This document shows, one piece after another, positions 46,363 through 54,011 of a DNA stretch of 64,000 nucleotides. The position numbers and the translations under genes were made by a program. The stretch is from Paracidovorax wautersii (GTDB lineage: Bacteria; Pseudomonadota; Gammaproteobacteria; Burkholderiales; Burkholderiaceae_C): assembly GCF_031453675.1 (NCBI RefSeq), contig NZ_JAVIZX010000001.1, forward strand, positions 2,440,001-2,504,000. The letters are read 5' to 3'. The notes below the pieces were generated by a model that saw nothing but the letters and a program-made list of their open reading frames with translations, was not told the origin of the DNA and did not search any database. Positions within the stretch are counted from its first letter, which is position 1; every line of letters begins with the position of its first letter.

Positions 46363-48354
46363 ATGACCGACACTTTGCAAGTGCAGGGCGAATTCGCGCC
46401 TGCAGAATCTTCTTTGGCTGTTGAAAACGCAGCCGCGCCCGCCGTGGAGCTGGCCGAGGGCGCCGAGACCGCCGCCGAAGCCGCCGCGCCTGTGGAGGCC
46501 GCCGTGCCCAACGGTTTCGTGCAGCTGGGCCTGGCGCCCGAGCTGGTGCAGGCCGTGGCCGATCTGGGCTACACCCAGCCCACCTCCGTGCAGGAGCGCG
46601 CCATTCCCCTGGCCATGGGTTCGGGCGGCGAGTCCAGCCAGTTCATCGACCTGATGGTGTCCAGCCAGACCGGCAGCGGCAAGACCGCGGCCTTCCTGCT
46701 GCCCGTGCTGCACACGCTGATCCGCCAGCAGGCGGAGGCCGACGCGGCTGCCCGCGCCGAGTTCGACCGCGCCGCGGCCGAAGCCGCAGCCCGCGGCGAA
46801 CCCGCTCCCAAGCGCAACAAGCGCAAGGACCCCACGAACCCCCGCAACTTCAAGGCCGCCACGCCGGGCGCGCTGATCCTGTGCCCCACGCGGGAGCTGG
46901 CACAGCAGGTGGCGCACGATGCCATCGAGCTGGTCAAGCATTGCCGTGGCCTGCGCGTGGCCAACGTGGTCGGTGGCATTCCCTACCAGCTGCAGATCGC
47001 CAAGCTGCAGAACGCCAACCTCGTCGTGGCCACGCCGGGCCGCCTGCTGGACCTGCAACGCTCGATGCAGATCAAGCTCGACCAAGTGCAGTTCCTGGTG
47101 GTCGACGAAGCCGACCGCATGCTCGACCTGGGCTTCTCCGACGATCTGGCCGAGATCAACCAGCTGACCGCACAGCGCCAGCAGACCATGATGTTCAGCG
47201 CCACCTTTGCGCCGCGCATTCAGCAGCTCGCCATGCGCGTGATGCACGACAACGGCGCCTCGGTGAAGAAGATCCAGGTCGACTCGCCGCAAGAAAAGCA
47301 CGCCAACATCAAGCAGGTGCTGTTCTGGGCCGACAACGCCCAGCACAAGCGCAAGCTGCTGGACCACTGGCTGCGCGACACCACGATCAACCAGGCCATC
47401 GTCTTCGCCTCAACCCAGGTGGAATGCGACGGTCTGGCCAATGACCTGCAGCAGGACGGTTTCAGCGCCGTGGCGCTGCATGGCGCCCTGAGCCAGGGCC
47501 TGCGCAACCGCCGCCTGATGGCGCTGCGCCAGGGCCAGGTGCAGGTGCTGGTGGCGACCGACGTGGCCGCCCGCGGCATCGACGTGCCCACCATCACGCA
47601 CGTGTTCAACTACGGCCTGCCCATGAAGGCCGAGGACTACACCCACCGCATCGGCCGTACGGGCCGTGCCGGCCGCGATGGCCTGGCCGTCACGTTTGCG
47701 GAGTTCCGCGACCGCCGCCGTATCTTCGACATCGAAGGTTACAGCCGCCAGCAGTTCAAGTCGGAAGTGATTCCTGGGCTGGAGCCACAGCAGCGCGCCC
47801 CGCAGGGTGGACGCCAGGACTTCGGTGGTGGCCGTGGCGGCCCTCGCCGCAATGAGGGCGGTGGTGGCGGCTTTGGCCGCGATCGCAAGCCGGCCGGTGG
47901 CTATGCCAACCGCTCGGGCTTCAACGACCGCGGCGGCTTCGGCGGCGGTGACCGGGGTGGCTTCGGCGGCGGTGATCGCCGGAGCGACCGTCCCTCCTTC
48001 GGAGACCGTGCCGGCTTTGGTGGTGGCGGTGCAGACCGCGCCCCTTTCGGCGGCGACCGTCCTTCCTTCGGTGACCGTGACCGCGGTGGCTTCGGTGGTG
48101 ACCGTGGCGCCCCGCGTGGCGCACCCGCCGGCCGTGACGAGCGGGGTTTCGGTCCGCGTCGCGATGCCGATGGCTACGGCCGCAAGCCGGGCTTTGGCGA
48201 CGCGCCCCGGGGCGGCTTCGCTGGCCGCGACGAGCGCGCTCCGCGTGGGGATTTCGCACCGCGCAAGCCTGCTTTCTCCAAGCCGGCAGCGCCGGGCGGC
48301 AAGCCCTTCACGCCGCACGACGCGCGCAAGCGTCCTGCACGTCCCGCCCGCTGA
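46363..48354 (+). CDS. DEAD-box RNA helicase (RhlE-like) with RGG-rich tail
   Basis: ATP-dependent RNA helicase, 663 residues. After an acidic Ala/Glu-rich N-terminus (1-50) the motifs are in order: Q motif near 68, SSQTGSGKTAAFLLP (I, about 104), PTRELAQQ (Ia), VVDEADRMLD (II, DEAD, about 248), FSATF (III, SAT), VATDVAARGIDVP (V) and HRIGRTGRAGRDG (VI). The last 180 residues are Gly/Arg/Asp-rich (GGFGGGDRGGFGGGDRR), an unstructured RNA-binding tail. An insertion rich in A/E/K lies between motifs I and Ia (about 125-160). Likely role: RNA decay or ribosome assembly in the cold; the long leader fits. Confidence 0.93.
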   Translation: MTDTLQVQGEFAPAESSLAVENAAAPAVELAEGAETAAEAAAPVEAAVPNGFVQLGLAPELVQAVADLGYTQPTSVQERAIPLAMGSGGESSQFIDLMVSSQTGSGKTAAFLLPVLHTLIRQQAEADAAARAEFDRAAAEAAARGEPAPKRNKRKDPTNPRNFKAATPGALILCPTRELAQQVAHDAIELVKHCRGLRVANVVGGIPYQLQIAKLQNANLVVATPGRLLDLQRSMQIKLDQVQFLVVDEADRMLDLGFSDDLAEINQLTAQRQQTMMFSATFAPRIQQLAMRVMHDNGASVKKIQVDSPQEKHANIKQVLFWADNAQHKRKLLDHWLRDTTINQAIVFASTQVECDGLANDLQQDGFSAVALHGALSQGLRNRRLMALRQGQVQVLVATDVAARGIDVPTITHVFNYGLPMKAEDYTHRIGRTGRAGRDGLAVTFAEFRDRRRIFDIEGYSRQQFKSEVIPGLEPQQRAPQGGRQDFGGGRGGPRRNEGGGGGFGRDRKPAGGYANRSGFNDRGGFGGGDRGGFGGGDRRSDRPSFGDRAGFGGGGADRAPFGGDRPSFGDRDRGGFGGDRGAPRGAPAGRDERGFGPRRDADGYGRKPGFGDAPRGGFAGRDERAPRGDFAPRKPAFSKPAAPGGKPFTPHDARKRPARPAR

Positions 48355-48395
48355 GCGCAGCGGCGGCGCCAGACCCTTCGGTCTGGCATGCCCAG

Positions 48396-48423
48396 AAAGC
48401 CAGCCCATGGGGCTGGCTTTTTT
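48396..48423 (+). terminator. Terminator after the helicase gene
   Basis: AAAGCCAGCCC, loop AT, GGGCTGGCTTT and more T. A second small hairpin CAGAC-CCTTCG-GTCTG lies just upstream. Confidence 0.93.
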
Positions 48424-48650
48424 CATGGCGCTGCCCGAGGGGGCGGGGCGTGGCGCCAGCGGCGCCGCGACAGCCCGGGGCTTTTTCGCGGCGTTGCAAG
48501 GCCCTCCGGCGCCCGGCAGGGATGGCCAAGGCAATAATCGACCGGACAGGGGAGGGCGCGCCGTGGCGCAGCGTCCGGATCCCCGCGTGAATCAAAACGT
48601 GGGCGGAAACGGTGGGCCAAGGCCGGGTTTTCGCGTTGGAGGTTTTCGGG

Positions 48651-50120
48651 ATGTCCTCTTCGTTGTCTTCGGATGCCGATTTCGAACACATGTTCGAGAT
48701 CGCTCCGGTCTCCTTGTGGCTGGAGGATTTCAGCGATCTCAAGCGCCTGCTGGACGGCTGGCGCGCGTCTGGCGTGCAGGATGTGGCGGCCCACGTGCGC
48801 AGCCACCCGGAGTGCATGCAGCAGTACGGTGCGGCCATCAAGGTGCTGAAGGTCAACCAGCGCACGCTGGATCTCTTTGCCGCGCCCGACCAGGCGACGC
48901 TGGTGGCGTCGCTGGGCACGGTGTTCCGCGGCGACATGCATGCGCAGGCCATTGCAGAGCTGCTGCAGCTGTGGTCCGGGGCGCTGGAATTCTCCAACCA
49001 GACGGTGAACTACACGCTGGACGGGCGCCGGCTGGACGTGCAGATCCGCGGGCGCATCCTGCCGGGCCACGAGCACGACTGGAGCCGCGTGCTCATTTCC
49101 CTGGAGGACAACACGGCGCAGGTGCGTTCGCGCAGTCAGCTGCTGCAGAGCGAGCAGTATGCGCGGGGGCTGTTCGAGTTCTCGCCGGTGTCGCTGTGGG
49201 TCGAGGACTTCAGCGCCGTCAAGCTGCTGCTGGACGAGGTGCGCTCGCAGGGTATCCGCGACTTCAAGACCTTTCTGAAGGTGCATCCGGAGTTCGTGGA
49301 CCGCTGCATGCACGAGATCCGCGTCATCGACGTGAACCAGCAGACGTTGTCGATGTTCGGGGCGGACAGCAAGGAGACGCTGCTGAACAACATCGGCAAG
49401 GTGTTCCGCGGCGAGATGCATGACTCGTTCGCCGAACAGCTGCTGGACCTGTGGGACGGCAAGCTGGTGCAGCAGCGTGAGGTCGTCAACTACAGCCTGT
49501 CCGGAGAGGCCGTCCACATCCACATGCAGTTTGCGGTGATGGACGAACACCGGCACGACTGGCGCATGGTGCTGCTGTCTCTGGTGGACATCACGGCGCG
49601 CAAGAAGGCCGAGGCCTACCTGGAATACCTGGGCAAGCACGACGTGCTCACGCAGTTGCGCAACCGCGCGTTCTATGTCGAGGAGCTCAACCGCCTCACC
49701 CGCAAGGGGCCGTGGCCCGTGTCGGTGGTGGTGATCGACATGAACGGGCTGAAGTCGATCAACGACGAAGCGGGCCACGCGGCGGGCGACGCGATGCTGC
49801 GGCGCGTGGGCGAGGTGCTGGCCAAGGCGGTCGATGCGCCGGCATGCGCGGCCCGGATCGGCGGGGACGAGTTCACGGTGGTGATGCCGGCCACCGACGA
49901 ACGCGGCGCCCACAACATGATGGACCGCATCCTCTCTCTGCTGGAACTCAACAACCAGTTCTACCCCGGCCAGCCGTTGAGTCTTTCCATGGGCATGGCC
50001 TGCGCGGCGTCCGGCGAACAGATCGAGGCCGCCGTGGTCCGGGCCGACCAGGCCATGTACGCGGAGAAGGTACGCTACTACCAGTCCCGCGGCATAGACC
50101 GGCGCCAGCAGGGCGCCTGA
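48651..50120 (+). CDS. Diguanylate cyclase with two tandem PAS-like sensor domains
   Basis: A 489-residue cytoplasmic GGDEF protein making c-di-GMP. Two sensor domains of about 140 residues are clear duplicates: both have PVSLW.EDFS and V.R-type FRG(D/E)MH sequences and a closing HDW..VL.SL.D.TA segment (about 15-155 and 165-305). The GGDEF domain contains DMNGLKSINDEAGHAAGDAM and ARIGGDEFTVV, so the active site is intact. The RxxD inhibitory site is absent (VDAP-type sequence instead). Start at 48651 with GGAGG 8 bases upstream. No membrane segment; the signal sensed is unknown. Confidence 0.9.
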   Translation: MSSSLSSDADFEHMFEIAPVSLWLEDFSDLKRLLDGWRASGVQDVAAHVRSHPECMQQYGAAIKVLKVNQRTLDLFAAPDQATLVASLGTVFRGDMHAQAIAELLQLWSGALEFSNQTVNYTLDGRRLDVQIRGRILPGHEHDWSRVLISLEDNTAQVRSRSQLLQSEQYARGLFEFSPVSLWVEDFSAVKLLLDEVRSQGIRDFKTFLKVHPEFVDRCMHEIRVIDVNQQTLSMFGADSKETLLNNIGKVFRGEMHDSFAEQLLDLWDGKLVQQREVVNYSLSGEAVHIHMQFAVMDEHRHDWRMVLLSLVDITARKKAEAYLEYLGKHDVLTQLRNRAFYVEELNRLTRKGPWPVSVVVIDMNGLKSINDEAGHAAGDAMLRRVGEVLAKAVDAPACAARIGGDEFTVVMPATDERGAHNMMDRILSLLELNNQFYPGQPLSLSMGMACAASGEQIEAAVVRADQAMYAEKVRYYQSRGIDRRQQGA

Positions 50121-50149
50121 CCTCGGCCTGGTGCCTGCCGGCCGCGGCG

Positions 50150-51382
50150 CTAGCCTTGCGTGGTGGTGCGGCCGATGTCCGGCCAGCGGTGGTGCAGGTA
50201 GATCCAGGCCACCAGGCCGATGCACATCATCGCCAGCGAGGCGCAGGCCAGCAGCCGGGTGGAGTGCATCACCAGGGGAACGACCACGCCGGCCACTAGG
50301 CCGTTGGCCGTGGAGCCGACGAAGGCCTGCAGCGACGAAGCCATGCCGCGGCGCTCGGGGTACAGGTCCAGCACCAGCAGCGTCACCACCGGCACCATCA
50401 GCGCCCAGCCGAAGGAGAAGATGGCGATCGGAAACAGCGCCCACGACACGTGCGGCGTGAACAGCAGGTTGGCTGCCAGGTTCAGGACCGACATGGTGAA
50501 CATGATGAGAAAGCCGTGCCGGATCTGCCGCTTGGGGGCGATGCGGCCCGCCAGCCGGCCGCTGAGCCAGGCACCGCCTATGATCCCGGAAATCGTCAGG
50601 ATGAAGAGCCAGAAGAAATTCGAGGGCGACAGTCCCAGGTGTTCGCCCAGGAAGGCGGGCGCCGCCAGCACGTAGAGGAACATGCCGTTGAAGGGCACGC
50701 CGCTGGCCAGCGCCAGCAGCAGGAAGCGCGGGCTCGATCCCAGCTGCCAGTAGCCCTGCAGCAGGTGGCGGGCCTGGAAGGGCTGGCGGTGCTCGGCGTG
50801 CAGCGTTTCGGGTAGCAGGCGGAAGTTGGCCACGAACAGCAGCACGCCCACGCCGGTCAGGAACCAGAACACGCTGTGCCAGCCCAGGTGCACGAACAGC
50901 CAGCCGCCCACGATGGGCGCGATGGCCGGCGCCACGCCGAAGTAGATCGTCACCTGGCTCATGACCTGCTGGGCCTGGGCCGGCGGGAACATGTCGCGGA
51001 TGACCGCGCGCGACACCACGATGCCCGCGCCCGCCGACAGCCCCTGCAGCGCCCGGAAGAACACCAGCTGCCCGATGCTGTTGGACAGCGCGCAGCCGGC
51101 CGAGGCGAGCGTGAATACCGCGATGCCCCACAGCACCACCGGGCGCCGGCCGAAGCTGTCCGACAGCGCCCCGTGGAACAGCGTCATGAAGGCGAAGCCG
51201 AACAGGTAGGCCGACAGCGTCTGCTGCATCTCCACCGGCGTCGCGCCCAGCGCGGCGGCAATGCCCGAGAAGGCCGGCAGGTAGGTGTCGATCGAGAACG
51301 GCCCGACCATGCCCAGTACGGCCAGCAGGACAGCGAGGGCCCAGCGCGGTGCGCGCCAGAGGTTGTGGGCGTCAGGATTCAT
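50150..51382 (-). CDS. Bcr/CflA family multidrug efflux MFS transporter
   Basis: A 410-residue, 12-helix proton antiporter. Family motifs: GPFSIDTYLPAF (about residues 26-37), the A-loop GALSDSFGRRPVVLWG (about 69-84) and the RALQGLSAGAGIVVSRAVIRD motif (about 110-130). It exports drugs such as bicyclomycin or sulfonamides in other species; the natural substrate is unknown. Start at 51382 (MNPDAHNLWRAPR); a longer frame upstream is low-complexity. Convergent with the GGDEF gene, divergent from the B12 riboswitch. Confidence 0.9.
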   Translation of the reverse strand: MNPDAHNLWRAPRWALAVLLAVLGMVGPFSIDTYLPAFSGIAAALGATPVEMQQTLSAYLFGFAFMTLFHGALSDSFGRRPVVLWGIAVFTLASAGCALSNSIGQLVFFRALQGLSAGAGIVVSRAVIRDMFPPAQAQQVMSQVTIYFGVAPAIAPIVGGWLFVHLGWHSVFWFLTGVGVLLFVANFRLLPETLHAEHRQPFQARHLLQGYWQLGSSPRFLLLALASGVPFNGMFLYVLAAPAFLGEHLGLSPSNFFWLFILTISGIIGGAWLSGRLAGRIAPKRQIRHGFLIMFTMSVLNLAANLLFTPHVSWALFPIAIFSFGWALMVPVVTLLVLDLYPERRGMASSLQAFVGSTANGLVAGVVVPLVMHSTRLLACASLAMMCIGLVAWIYLHHRWPDIGRTTTQG

Positions 51383-51690
51383 CAGGGGACGGGGCCGTGC
51401 GGGCCGGCTTGGAGGCTTGGAAGGGGCCGCTGCATTATCCGGCAAGCCTGTGCACAGGGGCGGGCGGCCAGGACATGGCAACACCGATCCGGGAATCGCG
51501 CGGCCCGCAGCCGGAGATGCCTGCAAGGCGTCTGAGCGCCGCAAGTCCCCTGCCTTGCCAGCGCGGGCGACGCCGCGCGGCGTCGCTCCCGGATTTGTGT
51601 GAGTAGGCCCTCGGCGGCTATCCCGCATAATCCGCCGCAGGACGGAGGCAGGGCGTCCGGCACGAGGCCGGCACCCGCACCCGTCCGGTT

Positions 51691-51956
51691 CGAAGGTGCC
51701 CCACCGGCCGCAAGGCCCACGGGGTTCAACGGGAAGCAGGTGCGCACCGGGGCGGCAGGGCCTACCCCACGGGTGCTATTCCTGCGCTGCCCCCGCAACG
51801 GTCAGCGGACACAAGGACCCTCCGCGCACGCCCTTCTTTGTGGGGCGGCGCAGCCACTGCGCAGGCCGCCCTGCGTGGGAAGGCGAGGGCCCGGTCGCAC
51901 CCTCCGGCATCGTGTCGGGCGGTGCGGCGGTCCGTGAGCCCGGATACCGGCCTTCG
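51691..51956 (+). ncRNA. Cobalamin (vitamin B12) riboswitch
   Basis: All core pieces are visible in order: CGAAGG (P1, 51691) pairing with CCTTCG (51951-51956); AACGGGAAGCAGGTG at 51728-51742; GCTGCCCCCGCAACGGTC at 51786-51803; CCACTG...GGGAAGGC at 51854-51882; and the B12 box GAGCCCGGATACCGGCC at 51936-51952. It is 210 bases upstream of cobW. Adenosyl- or hydroxocobalamin binding should lower cobW expression, by termination or by hiding the ribosome site; the following GC-rich CGCGCGCGGCGCGG plus CCTTTCCTTTCC could be part of this platform. Confidence 0.93.
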
Positions 51957-52165
51957 TACCGCTTCGGACGCTGCGGGAGTGCCTTGGTCCGGTCAGGTCG
52001 CTGCGCGCGCGGCGCGGCCCTTTCCTTTCCTCTGTGCACACACGCATGCATGCCGCGGACAGACACGCAGGCGACGCGAGCGCCACCTATGCATTCATGC
52101 ATGCAAGTCGCACGCGCGCCGGCAGGCACGACACCGGAATGAAGAAAGAAAGGGCCGACACCACC

Positions 52166-53215
52166 ATGCAAACGTCCAAGATTCCCGCCACCATCGTCAC
52201 CGGCTTCCTGGGCAGCGGCAAGACCACGCTGCTGCGCCACATCCTGGACAACGCCGACGGCCGGCGCATCGCGGTCATCGTCAACGAGTTCGGCGAGCTG
52301 GGCATCGACGGCGAGATCCTCAAAGGCTGCGGCATCGGCTGCGACGACGAGGGCAACGAACGCGAAGGCGCTCTGTACGAGCTGGCCAACGGCTGCATGT
52401 GCTGCACCGTGCAGGAAGAGTTCTTCCCCGTGATGAAGCAGCTGGCCGAGCGCCGCGACCAGATCGACGCCGTGCTCATCGAGACCAGCGGCCTGGCCCT
52501 GCCCAAGCCGCTGGTGCAGGCCTTCCAGTGGCCGGAGATCGCCAACGTCTTCACCGTGGATGCCGTGGTCACCGTGGTGGACACGCCCGCCGCCGCCAGC
52601 GGCCAGTTCGCGGCCAACCCCGCGGCCGTGGACGAACTGCGCCGCGCCGATCCCAATCTGGACCACGAATCGCCGCTGCACGAGCTGTTCGAAGACCAGT
52701 TGTCGGCCGCCGACCTGGTGGTGCTCAACAAGACCGACCTGGTCGATGCCGCCGCGCTGGCTCAGGTGCAGGCGCTGGTGCGCGAGGAGATTCCGGCATC
52801 GGTGAAGGTGGTGCAGTCCGAACAGGGCCGCCTGCCGCTGGACGTGCTGCTGGGCCTGTCGAAGGCGGCCGAGGCCACCATCGACCAGCGCGTGAGCCAC
52901 CACGACCATGACGAGGACCATGACCACGACGAGTTCGACGCCCACGTGATCGACCTGCCGGCCGTGGACCAGGCCCGCCTGCTGGCGGCGCTGCAGAAAC
53001 TGGTGGCCGAGCAGACCATCCTGCGGGTGAAGGGTTTCGCGGAGATTCCGGGCAAGCCGATGCGCTGGCTGCTGCAGGGCGTGGGCCGGCGGTTCGACCA
53101 CCACTTCGACCGCGCCTGGCGCGAGGGCGAGGCGCGGGGGACGCGGTTGGTGTTCATCGGGCAGGAGCTGGATGAGGGGGCGTTGCGGGCGGGGTTGGAG
53201 GGGGTGGGGGCTTGA
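52166..53215 (+). CDS. cobW: Cobalamin biosynthesis protein CobW (COG0523 GTPase)
   Basis: Metal-chaperone GTPase, probably delivering cobalt to cobaltochelatase. From ATG 52166 it has 349 residues: Walker A GFLGSGKTTLLRH (about 13-25), the metal-binding CMCC motif in NGCMCCTVQEEF (about 81-92), and NKTDL (G4). A His/Asp-rich segment HHDHDEDHDHDEF lies near residues 245-257, then the C-terminal CobW_C domain. An in-frame ATG at 52139 would add nine residues. It is under the B12 riboswitch, upstream of cobN. Confidence 0.94.
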   Translation: MQTSKIPATIVTGFLGSGKTTLLRHILDNADGRRIAVIVNEFGELGIDGEILKGCGIGCDDEGNEREGALYELANGCMCCTVQEEFFPVMKQLAERRDQIDAVLIETSGLALPKPLVQAFQWPEIANVFTVDAVVTVVDTPAAASGQFAANPAAVDELRRADPNLDHESPLHELFEDQLSAADLVVLNKTDLVDAAALAQVQALVREEIPASVKVVQSEQGRLPLDVLLGLSKAAEATIDQRVSHHDHDEDHDHDEFDAHVIDLPAVDQARLLAALQKLVAEQTILRVKGFAEIPGKPMRWLLQGVGRRFDHHFDRAWREGEARGTRLVFIGQELDEGALRAGLEGVGA

Positions 53216-53235
53216 ATCTTTGAAATTGAAATTGG

Positions 53236-53281
53236 GTTTGGCGCTTATGTGGTGTGCGCTGGCAGCTATCGTTTTTGACAG
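53236..53281 (-). repeat. Dispersed palindromic repeat, left flank of the cobW/cobN inverted repeat
   Basis: On the minus strand it reads TCAAAAACGATAGCTGCCAG, then CGCACACCACATAAGCGCC. It faces the copy at 53953 in opposite orientation. Confidence 0.8.
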
Positions 53282-53952
53282 GTGCTGTGGGGTTGTTTCC
53301 CGGTGCCGGGTCTCGGCCCGGCGGCCGAGGTTCTTTTCTTTGCTTCGCCAAAGAAAAGAACCCAAAAGAAAGGCGTCCCTGCTGCCCGTGTCCCCTTCGC
53401 TGCGCTACGGGGCAGCCTGCGATGCTCGCGCAGGCAGGGCCGCCGTGGAACTCACTGCGCTGCAGAGCAGCTCCGTTCGGACAGCCACGGCGAGTCAGTT
53501 CACGAGGCATGCGCGCTCCGACGCGCATGCGCCCTGCCTGCGCTCCGCTTCTCGGCACGGGCAGAAGGGAACCCGAACGCCCCACACGGGCCATCGCTGC
53601 GCTCGGCCCGGCAGTGGGAGGCCGAGCGCAGTGTTGGCCCGTGTGGACTCCCAACGCCCTTCTGTATGCGCCGAGGAGCACAGGGCGCGGGGCGGGCGGG
53701 TGTGCCGCAGGACACACCCGCTTCGTGATCTGACTCGCCGTGGCTGTCCGAGCGGAGCGCGCCAGCGCGCAGCGAGTTCCACGGCGCCGCCCCGTGACCG
53801 AGCACCGCAGGTTGCCCTGTTCGCCGCAGGCGAGCGGGGACGCAGACAGCAGGGTCGCCCTTTCTTTGCTTACTTTCTTTCGGCGAAGCGAAAGAAAGTG
53901 AGTGCGCCGCCGGGCGCATACCCCGGCCCCGGAAAGCAAACTTCCCAGAAAA

Positions 53953-54003
53953 TCAAAAATGATAGCTGTATGCGCTTGTCCCATAAGCGCTAGACCCCAA
54001 AAA
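53953..54003 (+). repeat. Dispersed palindromic repeat, right flank, just before cobN
   Basis: TCAAAAATGATAGCTGTATG, then CGCTTGTCCCATAAGCGCTA and GACCCC. It ends 9 bases before the cobN ATG, where a ribosome site would be expected; none is obvious. Confidence 0.85.
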
Positions 54004-54011
54004 CACTCCGA

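Larger units (their letters stand above)
53236..54003. repeat. Nested inverted repeat of about 770 bases between cobW and cobN
   Basis: One symmetry axis near 53614-53620. Matching arms: CACACGGGCC...GCTCGGCC (53583-53608) with its complement at 53620-53645 (23 of 26 bases by eye); 53442-53498 with 53730-53786 (nearly 50 of 57); CTTTG/CAAAG blocks near 53327-53377 with the blocks near 53855-53915; and dispersed-repeat copies at both outer ends. Each side also has its own small hairpin (TTCTTTTCTTTG/CAAAGAAAAGAA; ACTTTCTTTCG/CGAAAGAAAGT). It covers the 796 bases between cobW and cobN. Open frames in it on both strands are by-products of the symmetry, and I see no gene. Confidence 0.85.

Noticed and set aside
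47780-48300. Repeated GGCGGCTTCGG-like units considered as a CRISPR-like or tandem array
   Set aside because: They are codons for the Gly/Arg-rich tail of the DEAD-box helicase, irregular in spacing and in frame.
53172-53993. Open frames on both strands in the cobW/cobN gap (up to 273 codons)
   Set aside because: They arise from the symmetry and high GC of the inverted repeat; Arg/Ser/Pro-rich sequence with no domain.
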